64,000 nucleotides of DNA from Paraburkholderia lacunae (GCF_003353175.1 NZ_QHKS01000011.1:124001-188000), one strand, 5' to 3'; counted from the stretch's first letter, positions 29,647-37,671 are shown. The notes: generated by a model from the sequence alone, not told the origin. Numbers and translations are program-made.

Positions 29647-30105
29647 TCAGACCAGATCGGGGCCGATTGCCGCGCGCAGCACGGCCTGTTCGTCGCCGTT
29701 TCGCTCGCGGTTGGAGATCCACCACACGCCTGCCTTCTTCAGGGGCCAGCTCGCTTCGCTGTTGGCGAGCAGCAGCGCGGCGACATGGCCAAGGGTCGGC
29801 TGATGGCCGACGATCACGACGGTTTGCGCAATGCCTTCGGGCCAGCCGGCGGCGGTGAGCACGTCGTTGGCGCCGGCGTTGGGCGCGAGCTCACGCACCA
29901 CGCGATACTGGTCGCTCAAGGTCTCGGCGGTCTGGACGGTGCGCACCGCGGGGCTCGCGAGAATCACGGCGTCGTCGGGCAGGCGGGCGCGCAGCCATTT
30001 GGCGACGTTCTGTGCCTGCTTGCGGCCCCGTGTGGTCAGCGCTCGCGCGAGATCGCTCGAGGCGAAATCTTCGGCTTCGGCATGACGCCACAGGATCAGA
30101 TTCAT
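29647..30105 (-). CDS. sixA: Phosphohistidine phosphatase SixA
   Basis: SixA removes phosphate from phosphohistidine in phosphorelay or PTS proteins. The 152 residues start MNLILWRHAEAEDF with the catalytic Arg7-His8 of the histidine-phosphatase fold; later signature parts are RARLPDDAVILASPAVRTVQTAET and the second His in VIVGHQPTLGHV. GGAGCTCAAC precedes the ATG, supporting this start over an upstream in-frame ATG. It is transcribed towards olsB, 192 bp away, but olsB seems to have its own promoter in that gap. Confidence 0.92.
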   Translation of the reverse strand: MNLILWRHAEAEDFASSDLARALTTRGRKQAQNVAKWLRARLPDDAVILASPAVRTVQTAETLSDQYRVVRELAPNAGANDVLTAAGWPEGIAQTVVIVGHQPTLGHVAALLLANSEASWPLKKAGVWWISNRERNGDEQAVLRAAIGPDLV

Positions 30106-30235
30106 GTTGAGCTCCTTGTCTCCGGGGAGGCGGTGGGGAGGGCTGCACCGCTTTGTACCACTGTCGCATGACGGTACGCGTGACGGCAAGACGGGCGATT
30201 CGGAGCGAACGGATCCACCGAACGGATGCACCAAT

Positions 30236-30274
30236 AGAAAAAGGGGTTATGAGTAAAAACTCATAACCCCTTGA
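30236..30274 (-). terminator. Terminator of tRNA-Pro
   Basis: Perfect 14-bp stem AAGGGGTTATGAGT / ACTCATAACCCCTT with a 4-nt loop, followed on the minus strand by a T run. It starts 8 bp after the tRNA CCA end. Confidence 0.9.
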
Positions 30275-30279
30275 TTCTG

Positions 30280-30356
30280 TGGTCGGAGCGATAGGATTCG
30301 AACCTACGACCCTCTGATCCCAAATCAGATGCGCTACCAGGCTGCGCTACGCTCCG
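30280..30356 (-). tRNA. tRNA-Pro (anticodon TGG)
   Basis: The 77-nt minus-strand sequence folds into a cloverleaf: acceptor CGGAGCG / CGCTCCG, D arm around GCGCAGCCTGGTAGCGC, anticodon stem CTGAT / ATCAG with loop reading TTTGGGA-type and anticodon TGG, T arm GTAGGTTCGAATCCTA-type, discriminator A and an encoded CCA. Confidence 0.96.
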
Positions 30357-30425
30357 ACGAATCCGAGATTCTACGTGGCATTAGGTGCCAGAGTCAATCT
30401 CGAATTGCATCGCGCTGAAAATGAA

Positions 30426-30443
30426 GCAGACACGCATGTCTGC
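30426..30443 (-). terminator. Possible terminator of the 57-residue membrane protein gene
   Basis: GCAGACA-CGCA-TGTCTGC is a 7-bp perfect stem. On the minus strand it is followed by TTCATTTTC, a weak T tract. Confidence 0.35.
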
Positions 30444-30517
30444 ATCTCAGTCGGCAAGCGCAGTGTCTCGCTAGATAGCCGGACCGTGCGCCAAGCGCAC
30501 GAGCGGACCGCTCTCTC

Positions 30518-30691
30518 TCAATGCCGGCGACGCATCCAGTCCGGCAGGTGTTGATGAGCCAGCCAGTGATGCACCATGCCTTCGCCGCCGTGTTCGCGCC
30601 GGTAGGTTTTCGATTCGAAAATCGACAAGGCGAGCAGTACGAGCAAACCTATTCCGAGTCCGACCAGACCCGCGATCGATTCAGCGTCCAT
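30518..30691 (-). CDS. Small single-pass membrane protein, unknown function
   Basis: A 57-residue protein beginning MDAESIAGLVGLG with one hydrophobic segment (about residues 6-25, GLVGLGIGLLVLLALSIFE) and a charged His/Arg-rich C-terminus ending LPDWMRRRH, so the likely topology is N-out/C-in. AAAGGAG stands 8 nt before the ATG, which strongly supports this start over one 15 codons upstream. I do not recognise the family. It is divergent from a small lipoprotein gene, with a 153-bp shared upstream region. Confidence 0.7.
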   Translation of the reverse strand: MDAESIAGLVGLGIGLLVLLALSIFESKTYRREHGGEGMVHHWLAHQHLPDWMRRRH

Positions 30692-30844
30692 GGCAGTCTC
30701 CTTTGATGAGGCGGTCATGCCTTCATAGTAGGACACGCGTAACGAAATGGGAGGGGGACGCTGCGCGCGGGGCCGTCGTGCAAAGCGCTTTGCAGGTAGA
30801 CTCTTGGCGCTTCGCCGCCGATATTCATTCCGTCTAGAGAGTCT

Positions 30845-31015
30845 ATGAATCGCGTTCTACTGATTGCGCTCCTGCTGGCCGCCGGCCTGACCGGCTGCGC
30901 CAATGATTCCTCCGCCCATCATGGCGGACCGCCGCCGAAAGATCCGAGCGACTATCACGGCGTGCCCACCGACGACCGGCCGCCTTCGATGGTGCCCCCG
31001 CCGGCCGCCCTTTGA
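30845..31015 (+). CDS. Small lipoprotein, unknown function
   Basis: A 56-residue predicted lipoprotein. The signal peptide MNRVLLIALLLAAGLTGCAN has a clear lipobox LTGC, leaving a mature chain of about 39 residues rich in Pro, Asp and His (HHGGPPPKDPSDYHG, then DDRPPSMVPPPAAL). Codon usage is typical of the region (GC3-rich), supporting translation, although the ribosome-binding site (TAGAGAG) is only moderate. Function unknown; probably anchored in the outer membrane. Confidence 0.7.
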   Translation: MNRVLLIALLLAAGLTGCANDSSAHHGGPPPKDPSDYHGVPTDDRPPSMVPPPAAL

Positions 31016-31111
31016 GCGGATGTAAAAGCGGCCAGGTGGTGTGCCTCGCCGTCCACATCGAGGATGGATGTGATGGCCGCACTCGCTGCGTCGCGCAGCA
31101 ATCGAAAGGCG

Positions 31112-31139
31112 AAGCGCCGGTGCGGGCACGCCGGCGCTT
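31112..31139. terminator. GC-rich inverted repeat between convergent genes
   Basis: AAGCGCCGG / CCGGCGCTT, 9-bp perfect arms with a 10-nt loop, lying between the small lipoprotein gene and the convergent MATE gene. There is no T run, so intrinsic termination would be inefficient. Confidence 0.4.
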
Positions 31140-31253
31140 CTGACCCGTGCAGACTGTTCGCGCGGAGAGCACGGGCTCCAGGCATTCTAGGGCGAGCGGT
31201 GCGCCGTATAGGTATGCGCTTGTTTCAAGCCGTAACCGCATACTGCACAAAGG

Positions 31254-32642
31254 TTAAATGGGCACGCCCGGCGCTTCTGGCACGGCGCGCGCGACACCCG
31301 GCAAGAACCGCGCGAGCGTTGCGCCGCGCGCGGCCATGAAGATCAACAGCGCGGCCCACAGACCGTGGTTGCCGTACAGCGTCATCAATGCCCACGACGC
31401 AGCGGCAAACATCGCAAACGACAACACCATCGACACCATCAATTCACGCGTGCGGGTCGCGCCGATGAACACGCCGTCGAGCAGAAAGCCCCACACGGAA
31501 ATCACCGGCGACAGCGCGGCCCACGGCAAATAAGTTTCAGCAGTGGCGCGCACCGTGGCCTGATCGGTCAGACACTCGACGATCCATGTCCCCGCGCCCC
31601 AATACACCAGCGAGAAGCCGACGGCGCCGAGTGCGGACCATAGCGCCGTTACCTTGACCGCCTGCCGGAACGCGTGCCGGTCGCGTGCGCCGATCGCGGC
31701 GCCGACCAGCGCCTCGGCGGCGTGCGCGAAGCCGTCGAGTCCATACGCCATGAAGGTCTGAAAATTGAGCAGCAGCGCGTTAGCGGCGAGCGTGGCGTCG
31801 CCCTGTTGCGCGCCGAGATGTGCGAACCAGCCGAACGACGCGAGCAGACACAGCGTACGCACGAAAATGTCGCGATTCAAAGCCACCAGACGCTTGAGCG
31901 CCGCCGCGTCGAACAATGCCGCGCGGTTCAGCGCGGGCAGGCCGCGCGGCCGCCCATGCCACAACAAGGCGGCGCCGAGCACGAAGCCAAGTGCATCGGC
32001 GGTGGCGGTGGCCGCGCCGATGCCGGCCACACCCCAATCGAATACGTACACATACAGCAGCACCGCCGCAATGTTCACGCTGTTGATGAACACCTGCGAC
32101 AGCAGCGCAAGCCGCACCTGCTGCGTGCCGAGCAGCCAGCCGAGCACGACGTAATTGGCGAGCGCGAGCGGCGCGGCCCAGATACGCGCATGGCAGTAAA
32201 TTTGCGCGTGGCGTTGCACTGCGTCGCTGCCGCCGAGCACGCGCAACGCGTAGCCGATCAGCGGTGCTTGCAGCAGGAGCACCATTGCGCCGATCGCCGC
32301 CGCCAGCAGCAGCGCGCGCACGATGTTGTTGCGCAATCCTGTCTGATCGTCCGCGCCATGCGCTTGCGCGACGAGCCCGGTGGTGCCCATGCGCAGGAAG
32401 CCGAAGCCCCAGAACACGAAGTTGAAGAACAGGCCGCCGAGCGCGACGCCGCCGAGATACGACGCACCGTTCAGATGCCCGGCGACTGCCGTATCGACCG
32501 CGCCGAGGATCGGTTGCGTCAGATTGGCGAGGACGATCGGAAACGCCAGCGCCAGCACGCGCCGATGCCAGCGCACGGGTAGCGCGGCCACGGCGGGCGT
32601 TGCCGCGTCGAGTGTCTGCGGGCCGGGTGCGCTTTCGCTCAA
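31254..32642 (-). CDS. MATE family efflux transporter (DinF-like)
   Basis: A polytopic exporter of the multidrug and toxic compound extrusion family with about 12 membrane helices. The N-terminal helix region IVLANLTQPILGAVDTAVAGHL is the family hallmark, with GFLRMGTTGLVAQAHGADD further on, as in the DinF branch. The start is taken as TTG overlapping the stop of the upstream DUF2288 gene (TTGA), giving 462 residues starting MSESAPGPQ; a longer reading frame upstream is just an extension over the neighbour. Substrate unknown. Confidence 0.88.
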   Translation of the reverse strand: MSESAPGPQTLDAATPAVAALPVRWHRRVLALAFPIVLANLTQPILGAVDTAVAGHLNGASYLGGVALGGLFFNFVFWGFGFLRMGTTGLVAQAHGADDQTGLRNNIVRALLLAAAIGAMVLLLQAPLIGYALRVLGGSDAVQRHAQIYCHARIWAAPLALANYVVLGWLLGTQQVRLALLSQVFINSVNIAAVLLYVYVFDWGVAGIGAATATADALGFVLGAALLWHGRPRGLPALNRAALFDAAALKRLVALNRDIFVRTLCLLASFGWFAHLGAQQGDATLAANALLLNFQTFMAYGLDGFAHAAEALVGAAIGARDRHAFRQAVKVTALWSALGAVGFSLVYWGAGTWIVECLTDQATVRATAETYLPWAALSPVISVWGFLLDGVFIGATRTRELMVSMVLSFAMFAAASWALMTLYGNHGLWAALLIFMAARGATLARFLPGVARAVPEAPGVPI

Positions 32643-32947
32643 TGGCGTTCCTGCACGCAGACCCACGGCGACACGACTACCGCCCACAGATCGGGATCGC
32701 GCGCGGCGAAATCGGCGGCGGTCTCCGCCTGCACGCGCTCGACAAGGCCGGACGACAGCCATTGCGTGACTTGCGCGGTGTCGTCGCTGGCGATGGCTTC
32801 TGCGACGCTCACCAGATCGAGGTCGCGCGCGACGCGCAGCAGCATGCCCCGCGCAAAAAAGCGTTCGAGCTCGGTCCAGCCGATTTTGGCGGTTTCCGCA
32901 AGCAGCTTGGCGTACAGCGGGCTATGGGGGGCGTCGTTAGAAGTCAT
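32639..32947 (-). CDS. DUF2288 domain-containing protein
   Basis: A 102-residue soluble protein, MTSNDAPHSPLYAKLLAETAK, with the features of DUF2288: the early LYAKLLAETAKI...WTELERFFARG segment, a central DLVSVAEAIASDD and a C-terminal WAVVVSPWVCVQE. The function of the family is unknown. Its stop codon overlaps the start of the MATE gene, so the two are probably translationally coupled. Confidence 0.85.
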   Translation of the reverse strand: MTSNDAPHSPLYAKLLAETAKIGWTELERFFARGMLLRVARDLDLVSVAEAIASDDTAQVTQWLSSGLVERVQAETAADFAARDPDLWAVVVSPWVCVQERH

Positions 32948-33067
32948 GGTGGGCGGGGGCTCTGGGGGCCGTTACTATAAACCATCGGCGCTCGACCGCC
33001 ACGGCGGCGTGCATTCCGGTACGCTTGAGGTCTTTCGGTTTTTATTCTCCACTCATTCTCCGTTTAC

Positions 33068-33784
33068 ATGTCACTGGATTCAACGGCGCCGGCTTCGGGC
33101 GCGCAAGCTCAGGTCGTGAACGGCGCGACGCTCACGCGCGCCGACGTGGAGCGCCTCGTCGCGCTCAGTAACGAGCCGCTGCATTTCACCGACTGCGATT
33201 TCGAAGGCGTCGATCTGTCGCGACTCGATTTGCGCGGCGCCGAGTTTCATCGCTGCACGATCGTCGAAACGTTGTTTTTCGGCGCGACGCTGTCGCATAG
33301 CCGCTGGGTGCGTTGCCGCGGCCGCGAGGCGGATTTCGCGTCGGCGGATCTGGTCGACGCGGCGTTCCAGTCGAGTGATCTGAACAACACCAGTTGGCGC
33401 CGCGCGAAGCTCGCATCGGCGTCGTTTCACAGCTGCAAGCTGACCGGCGCGAACTTCGAGGGCTGCGCGGCGCTGGGCTTGAGCTTTGTCGAAACCTTGC
33501 TGGTGGGCGCGCATTTACGCGGACTGTCGTTTCGCAAGACGACGCTGCAACAACTCGATTTCTCGGACGCCGATCTCGCCGGAGTCGATTTCCGCGAGGC
33601 GGTTTTCGAGGGCGGCAGTCTGAAGGACGCGCATCTGAAGGGCGCGCGCTTTGACGGCGCCGACCTGCGCGAGGCCGATCTCAGCGGCGTGCGGCTCGTC
33701 GACGCCGCGCTCTTCAAAGGCGCGACGATCTCACATCAACAGGCAGCCGTGCTGGTAACCGAGCTCGGTTTGCGAGTGATGTAA
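33068..33784 (+). CDS. Pentapeptide-repeat protein
   Basis: A 238-residue protein dominated by A(D/N)LxX pentapeptide repeats from about residue 40 onward, for example FEGVDLSRLDLRGAEF, FASADLVDAAFQSSDL and LKGARFDGADLREADL, which would fold as a right-handed beta-helix. Several repeats carry Cys, Thr or Trp at positions usually Ala or Leu, so the helix is irregular. The N-terminal 25 residues are low complexity without a signal peptide, so it is likely cytoplasmic. No catalytic domain is visible, and no gyrase link can be inferred. Confidence 0.85.
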   Translation: MSLDSTAPASGAQAQVVNGATLTRADVERLVALSNEPLHFTDCDFEGVDLSRLDLRGAEFHRCTIVETLFFGATLSHSRWVRCRGREADFASADLVDAAFQSSDLNNTSWRRAKLASASFHSCKLTGANFEGCAALGLSFVETLLVGAHLRGLSFRKTTLQQLDFSDADLAGVDFREAVFEGGSLKDAHLKGARFDGADLREADLSGVRLVDAALFKGATISHQQAAVLVTELGLRVM

Positions 33785-34379
33785 GCACCCGTTTTCAGCC
33801 GGCGGTTGCAGTCGTTCGGCCTGCTTGAGCGAATCGCGGCAATCGCCGGCAATACCGCGATTCATTTCATCGAATGAATAAAATCAGTCGATTCGATGAT
33901 GCGGGATTTGTCAGCGGATTTGAGATTTTCAAATATATTCGCTTTTCTCGAATTTAATGTGATGAAAGCGGCGGCTGATTATCTGCGTTAGGCTGTCGAT
34001 TAATGGTCCCGTATAGTGCGTTGGCGCACCAAAGGCACGCTGCATGCAGGGCGCCCGCGTCGTCGCGAGCGGGTTAGTGGAAATCGGCCAAATGCTTTCC
34101 GTCGGATTTATTGGGGGGATCTCGGCGGATGCTTGCTGTATAAGGCTTTGCCCGCTGACTGCGGATTTTTTGTGATGATTTAATGGCGTATTGCATCGCG
34201 GGATTTTTACCCATTTATTCTGCGTACTTTTGTGATTTCAGATTAACATAATGCGGACTCCGTGCGCCGCATCACATTACCTGCGAAATTAATAGATTGC
34301 GTGCGCATAAGCGGATCGTTAGATTTACTTCTGGCGCATGGTGAACCGGTCCTTTGCCGATATGCGCCGAACCCCCGTT
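33785..34379. other. Long AT-richer non-coding region
   Basis: About 600 bp with visibly lower GC than the flanking genes and no reading frame with a start signal and the usual GC3 bias. It contains an inverted repeat ATTCATT-TCATCG-AATGAAT at 33860-33879 soon after the pentapeptide gene, a sigma-54-like element, and it ends in a strong + strand terminator, so at least part may be transcribed. Confidence 0.5.
34033..34048 (+). promoter_or_regulatory. Sigma-54-like promoter element
   Basis: AGGCACGCTGCATGCA matches TGGCACRNNNNTTGCW at all but two positions and keeps the invariant GG-N10-GC spacing. A near-palindromic TTGGCGCACCAA stands directly upstream. No activator gene is nearby. Confidence 0.35.
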
Positions 34380-34407
34380 AGCCCGGCCTCGTGCCGGGCT
34401 TTTTTTT
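34380..34407 (+). terminator. Strong orphan rho-independent terminator
   Basis: AGCCCGGC-CTCGT-GCCGGGCT, 8-bp perfect stem, followed by seven more T. No protein-coding gene ends within 590 bp upstream on this strand, so it probably terminates a non-coding transcript. Confidence 0.85.
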
Positions 34408-34641
34408 ATCCGCGCGTCACTTTCGATTCACACCCAGCCCTGATCATCGAAGATTGCTTTTTCTCTACACCGATGTGCGGAGCGCAGACATAGGCGCCAT
34501 GACCCGGCCGATCATTTTTCCCCGCTATCCGGCCGCTCATGCCCGGTGTGCCGATCGCCTTCGCCGCGCGCGTCAATCCGCGCTCCGGACGCTGGCGCCG
34601 CCGTTAGCTCGCGTCGCGCCACGCGGCGCGTCGAGGCGCCG
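34408..34641. other. Intergenic region after the orphan terminator
   Basis: I see no gene or clear regulatory element here; apparent reading frames look like chance frames over the 3' side of the neighbouring lipoprotein gene. Confidence 0.4.
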
Positions 34642-34968
34642 TCACTGTTTGCAGCGAATCACCATCGACCGGTTCTTCACGTTCGCACCGAAGATTCCGC
34701 CGATCGAGCCACCCGAGGTGGCGCCGTTGTCGACGTCCTTCGAAACGACGTCATAGCCGTAGTTGCCGCAGACTTCGCCGGCGCGCTTGTAGCACTCTCC
34801 CCAGCTCGAACTGGCGTCGCTCCCGCTGCAGTTGATCGCGAAGCCGGTGTCGCCGCTCGGCAGATAGGTCATCGTGGTGGTGCTGGAGCAGCCGCCGAGG
34901 CTGCCGAGCGTCAGCACGCCGAGGCCAACCGCCGCGGCCATTGCCACTGACGCAAATGCGCTCTTCAT
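34642..34968 (-). CDS. Conserved-type lipoprotein, unknown function
   Basis: A 108-residue predicted lipoprotein. The signal peptide MKSAFASVAMAAAVGLGVL ends in the lipobox LGGC, followed by a Ser/Thr linker and a compact domain with three further Cys residues (NCSGSDAS..., GECYKRAGEVCGNYGY) and a C-terminal RSMVIRCKQ, which may form disulfides in the periplasm. A Gly-rich loop GGSIGGIFG interrupts it. I do not recognise a named family. AAGGAATTTGCA stands just before the ATG, giving a fair ribosome-binding site. Confidence 0.8.
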   Translation of the reverse strand: MKSAFASVAMAAAVGLGVLTLGSLGGCSSTTTMTYLPSGDTGFAINCSGSDASSSWGECYKRAGEVCGNYGYDVVSKDVDNGATSGGSIGGIFGANVKNRSMVIRCKQ

Positions 34969-35133
34969 TGCAAATTCCTTACAAATGACGGGGCGACGTG
35001 GCGGTGGACCACGTCGCGTGTCGGATTGAGCGTTTTATAGCACGCCGGGTTCCCTCAGCCGCGGTGACTGCACGCGCGGGCGGCGCGGCCTGGTGAGCCG
35101 CGAGCGTGCGGCTAACGGGTGATTACCGGACGG

Positions 35134-35853
35134 CTAACGGGCAGGTAGTGCCTGCGACGGGTCGATCGAGCGGCCCTGATAGCGCAATTCGAAGTGCAGC
35201 ATCACCCGGTCGGTATCGGTATCGCCCATTTCGGCGATCTTATCGCCGCGCGCGACCGTCTGACCTTCCTTCACCAGCAGCGCGCGGTTGTGCGCGTAGG
35301 CCGTCAGATACTCGGCGTTGTGCTTGATGATCAGCAGGTTGCCGTAGCCGCGCAGGCCGTTGCCGGCATAGACCACGGTGCCGGCCGCGGCGGCCACGAC
35401 CGGGGTTCCGGGCGCCGCCGAGATATCGATGCCCTTCGAATTGGCGCCGTCGAAACGCCGGATCACCGTGCCGTCGGCCGGCCATACCAGCGAGATCGAC
35501 GAAGCCGGCGCGGACGGCGGCGCACTGTCGGCGGGTGCCGGGCGCGACGAGGGTGGCGTGGCCGTTGCGCTCCCGCCGCCGTTGCTGCGCACGGCACCGG
35601 TCGTCGACGCCGCGTTGCCGGGGGGCGCCACGCGCAACACCTGACCGACCTCGATGCTGTCCGGGTTCGGCAGATTGTTCCAGCGCACGATGTTTTGCAT
35701 CGACTGCCGGTTGCTGCGCGCGATTTTCGAAAGCGTATCGCCGCGTTCGACGCGGTAGAACCCCGGACCCACCGGCGCGGACCCGCACGCGGCGAGCACC
35801 GCTAATAACGACGTGCAGACCAGCCGCTTCATCATTCTTGTTGTGTCAAACAT
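35134..35853 (-). CDS. NlpD-like LysM/LytM lipoprotein (probable amidase activator)
   Basis: A lipoprotein (lipobox LAAC in LLAVLAACGS) with one LysM domain, YRVERGDTLSKIARSNRQ...VGQVLRV, a Pro/Ser-rich linker, and a C-terminal LytM/M23 domain. The metal motifs are degenerate as in E. coli NlpD: SKGIDI lacks the first zinc His and MLHFELR keeps only the second His of HxH. Such proteins do not cut peptidoglycan themselves but activate amidases such as AmiC during cell separation. The start is set where GAGG precedes the ATG of MFDTTRMMKRL. rpoS, the usual neighbour of nlpD, is not next to it. Confidence 0.87.
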   Translation of the reverse strand: MFDTTRMMKRLVCTSLLAVLAACGSAPVGPGFYRVERGDTLSKIARSNRQSMQNIVRWNNLPNPDSIEVGQVLRVAPPGNAASTTGAVRSNGGGSATATPPSSRPAPADSAPPSAPASSISLVWPADGTVIRRFDGANSKGIDISAAPGTPVVAAAAGTVVYAGNGLRGYGNLLIIKHNAEYLTAYAHNRALLVKEGQTVARGDKIAEMGDTDTDRVMLHFELRYQGRSIDPSQALPAR

Positions 35854-36061
35854 TGGACCTCGCAAAGCACTGCCACGCGCCGATCCCGATCACGCGGCAG
35901 ATAGATGCAAAAGCGTCCGATTCTAACGGTTTTGCGCTGCAGCACCCGAAAACGGGTTGCGGCGAGGCGAGGCACCGCCGGTGAGGGCGGTGCGGAAGCG
36001 GGCGCTCGCTGTGCCGGCGGAAGGCGCTGAGCGAAGGGCGAAAAGCGGCAACACTCCGCCA

Positions 36062-36970
36062 TCAGCTCAGCGCGCCGACGTTGATGCGCAGTGCGGCCGT
36101 CTCGCTTTGACCCGGTTCGAGCCAGCGCAAGCCCATGCCGTTGTGAATCGCGTCCGGTAGACCGAGCCACGGCTCGACGCAGTAGAAATCCGACCCGGGG
36201 GCTTCGGTCCATGTCGTCACGGCGTACCAGGGCACCGAGTCCGGACGTTGCAGGTCGATCGTGACGACCCGGTTCAGGCCCGGCGCGACGATGCGCACAG
36301 GCCGTTGCGGCGCGCCGTCGAGGCAATGGAAGCGGTCGAGGATGCGCGCCTCGTCGAGCGTATAGCACGGCTCGCCCGGCTCAGCTGCGCTGATCGAGCC
36401 GTCGTCCTGCTGGTAGCGCCGTTCGGTGCGCGGCAGTTCCAACGACGTCTCGCCGCGCTGCGTATGCGGCAGCGTGAAGTAGAAGTGGTGGCCGGCGTAG
36501 TAGGGCAGCGGCGCATCGCCGGTGTTGGCGGTGCTCAGCGTGACCTCGAGCGTGTGCGCATCGACGAGGCAGTACGCCGCCTCGAAACGGAAGCCGAAAG
36601 GATAGCCGCCACGGGTCGCGTCGCTGTCGGTCAGGATCATGCGCAGACCGGCGCCGTGCACGTCCGCGTGCGCCTCGAAGGGCAGGTCGCGTGCGAAGCC
36701 GTGCATCGGCAGCGCGCGCACCGTGCCTTCGGTGTCACGCCAGTAGCCGATCTTGCCGTCGACGCGATGTCGTCCGAGAAATGGGAACAGCAGCGGATTG
36801 CCGCCGCGGATCCTGGCGGGCTGGCGCCAGTCGGCGTGCTCGGGCCAATGGATCACCGGTTCGCCGTCGACGATCCACGACAGCAGCCGGCCGCCGGCCT
36901 GCGGCGAGAAGCGGAGCACGGAGGCGTCCTGGGCGATCTCGAGAATGTCCTGTTGCGGGGAGAGGGGCAT
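36062..36970 (-). CDS. Aldose 1-epimerase family protein
   Basis: A 302-residue galactose-mutarotase-like protein that should interconvert anomers of aldoses or hexose phosphates. Family features are SPQAGGRLLSWIVDG near the N-terminus, GGNPLLFPFLGRHR, the catalytic His region in LPMHGFARDLPF, a second His in YAGHHFYFTLP, and the catalytic Glu near FYCVEPWLGLPDAI. The start MPLSPQQDILEIAQD fits the family; an upstream Arg-rich extension is not conserved-looking. It is a single gene with unrelated neighbours, so the substrate stays open. Confidence 0.88.
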   Translation of the reverse strand: MPLSPQQDILEIAQDASVLRFSPQAGGRLLSWIVDGEPVIHWPEHADWRQPARIRGGNPLLFPFLGRHRVDGKIGYWRDTEGTVRALPMHGFARDLPFEAHADVHGAGLRMILTDSDATRGGYPFGFRFEAAYCLVDAHTLEVTLSTANTGDAPLPYYAGHHFYFTLPHTQRGETSLELPRTERRYQQDDGSISAAEPGEPCYTLDEARILDRFHCLDGAPQRPVRIVAPGLNRVVTIDLQRPDSVPWYAVTTWTEAPGSDFYCVEPWLGLPDAIHNGMGLRWLEPGQSETAALRINVGALS

Positions 36971-37294
36971 GGTCGATGGGTCTGATGGGTTACGGTTGGT
37001 CAAGACGGTTGGTCGAGGTTGATCACGGTTGCCAGGGATTGCACGCGCCGGGATGCATGAAAACCTGACACGGGCTCGCTGGCGGACCCGGCTCGCGGCC
37101 GGAGCCGGCGGACCGCGCCGACTTCGACGCCGACGCCGCACGGCGTGGCGCGCGAGGAGATTCTGCGCTGCTTTGCGCTACGGGGAAACCCTTCTGGGGA
37201 AATTGCGGGTGTCGGAGAAGCGCCGTCCTTGCGGATAATCCGTCTGACCGCTCGGTGTCGTCGACTGCCGGGCCAGACCGGCTCAGGAGGCGTT
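36971..37294. other. Intergenic region between the epimerase and a 28-residue protein gene
   Basis: Promoters for the two divergent genes should lie here, but no clear -35/-10 pair was identified and no further gene is seen. Confidence 0.4.
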
Positions 37295-37381
37295 ATGGAT
37301 CTCGCAATGGCAATGGCTGTCACTTTGTTCGGCATGTTCGCGGCCAGCACGGTCTATTTTTTCTACAAGCTCGAACGCTGA
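37295..37381 (+). CDS. 28-residue single-pass membrane peptide
   Basis: MDLAMAMAVTLFGMFAASTV followed by YFFYKLER: one hydrophobic helix with a short basic C-terminus. A near-perfect ribosome-binding site CAGGAGG lies 6-7 nt before the ATG and a terminator follows 79 bp after the stop, so this looks like a real small-protein gene rather than a chance frame. Function unknown; many peptides of this shape bind and modulate larger membrane complexes (inference). Confidence 0.6.
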   Translation: MDLAMAMAVTLFGMFAASTVYFFYKLER

Positions 37382-37460
37382 TCCCGTTGTCCTGCTTCGC
37401 CGGCCGCTGGTTCGTTCATTGCGGGCCGGGCGCCTGAGCGCACTGAATTCCGCATCATCG

Positions 37461-37492
37461 CAGGGCCGCTGCCACGACGGCCCTGTTTCTTT
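37461..37492 (+). terminator. Terminator after the 28-residue peptide gene
   Basis: CAGGGCCG / CGGCCCTG stem with a 9-nt loop, followed by TTTCTTT. Confidence 0.7.
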
Positions 37493-37563
37493 GTCTGCCG
37501 CGTAACAATGGTTTCAAGTTGTGACGCGGCGCATCAAAATTTCCCCAACCGCGGCTCAAATGC

Positions 37564-37592
37564 TTGGCGCTGACAATGCAGCCCGGCATAAT
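37564..37592 (+). promoter_or_regulatory. Predicted uppP promoter
   Basis: TTGGCG and CATAAT separated by 17 bp, about 80 bp before the uppP start codon. Confidence 0.5.
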
Positions 37593-37671
37593 CGGTGCGC
37601 TTTGACGCGTCGACGCTTTCCCATCGCGGCGCGCTGTTCCCCGACATTTTCCTAACAGAGAGGATCGCCGC

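Noticed and set aside
34092..34175. A 27-codon frame in the AT-rich intergenic block
   Set aside because: No ribosome-binding site, two adjacent Cys and no codon bias; not enough to call a gene.
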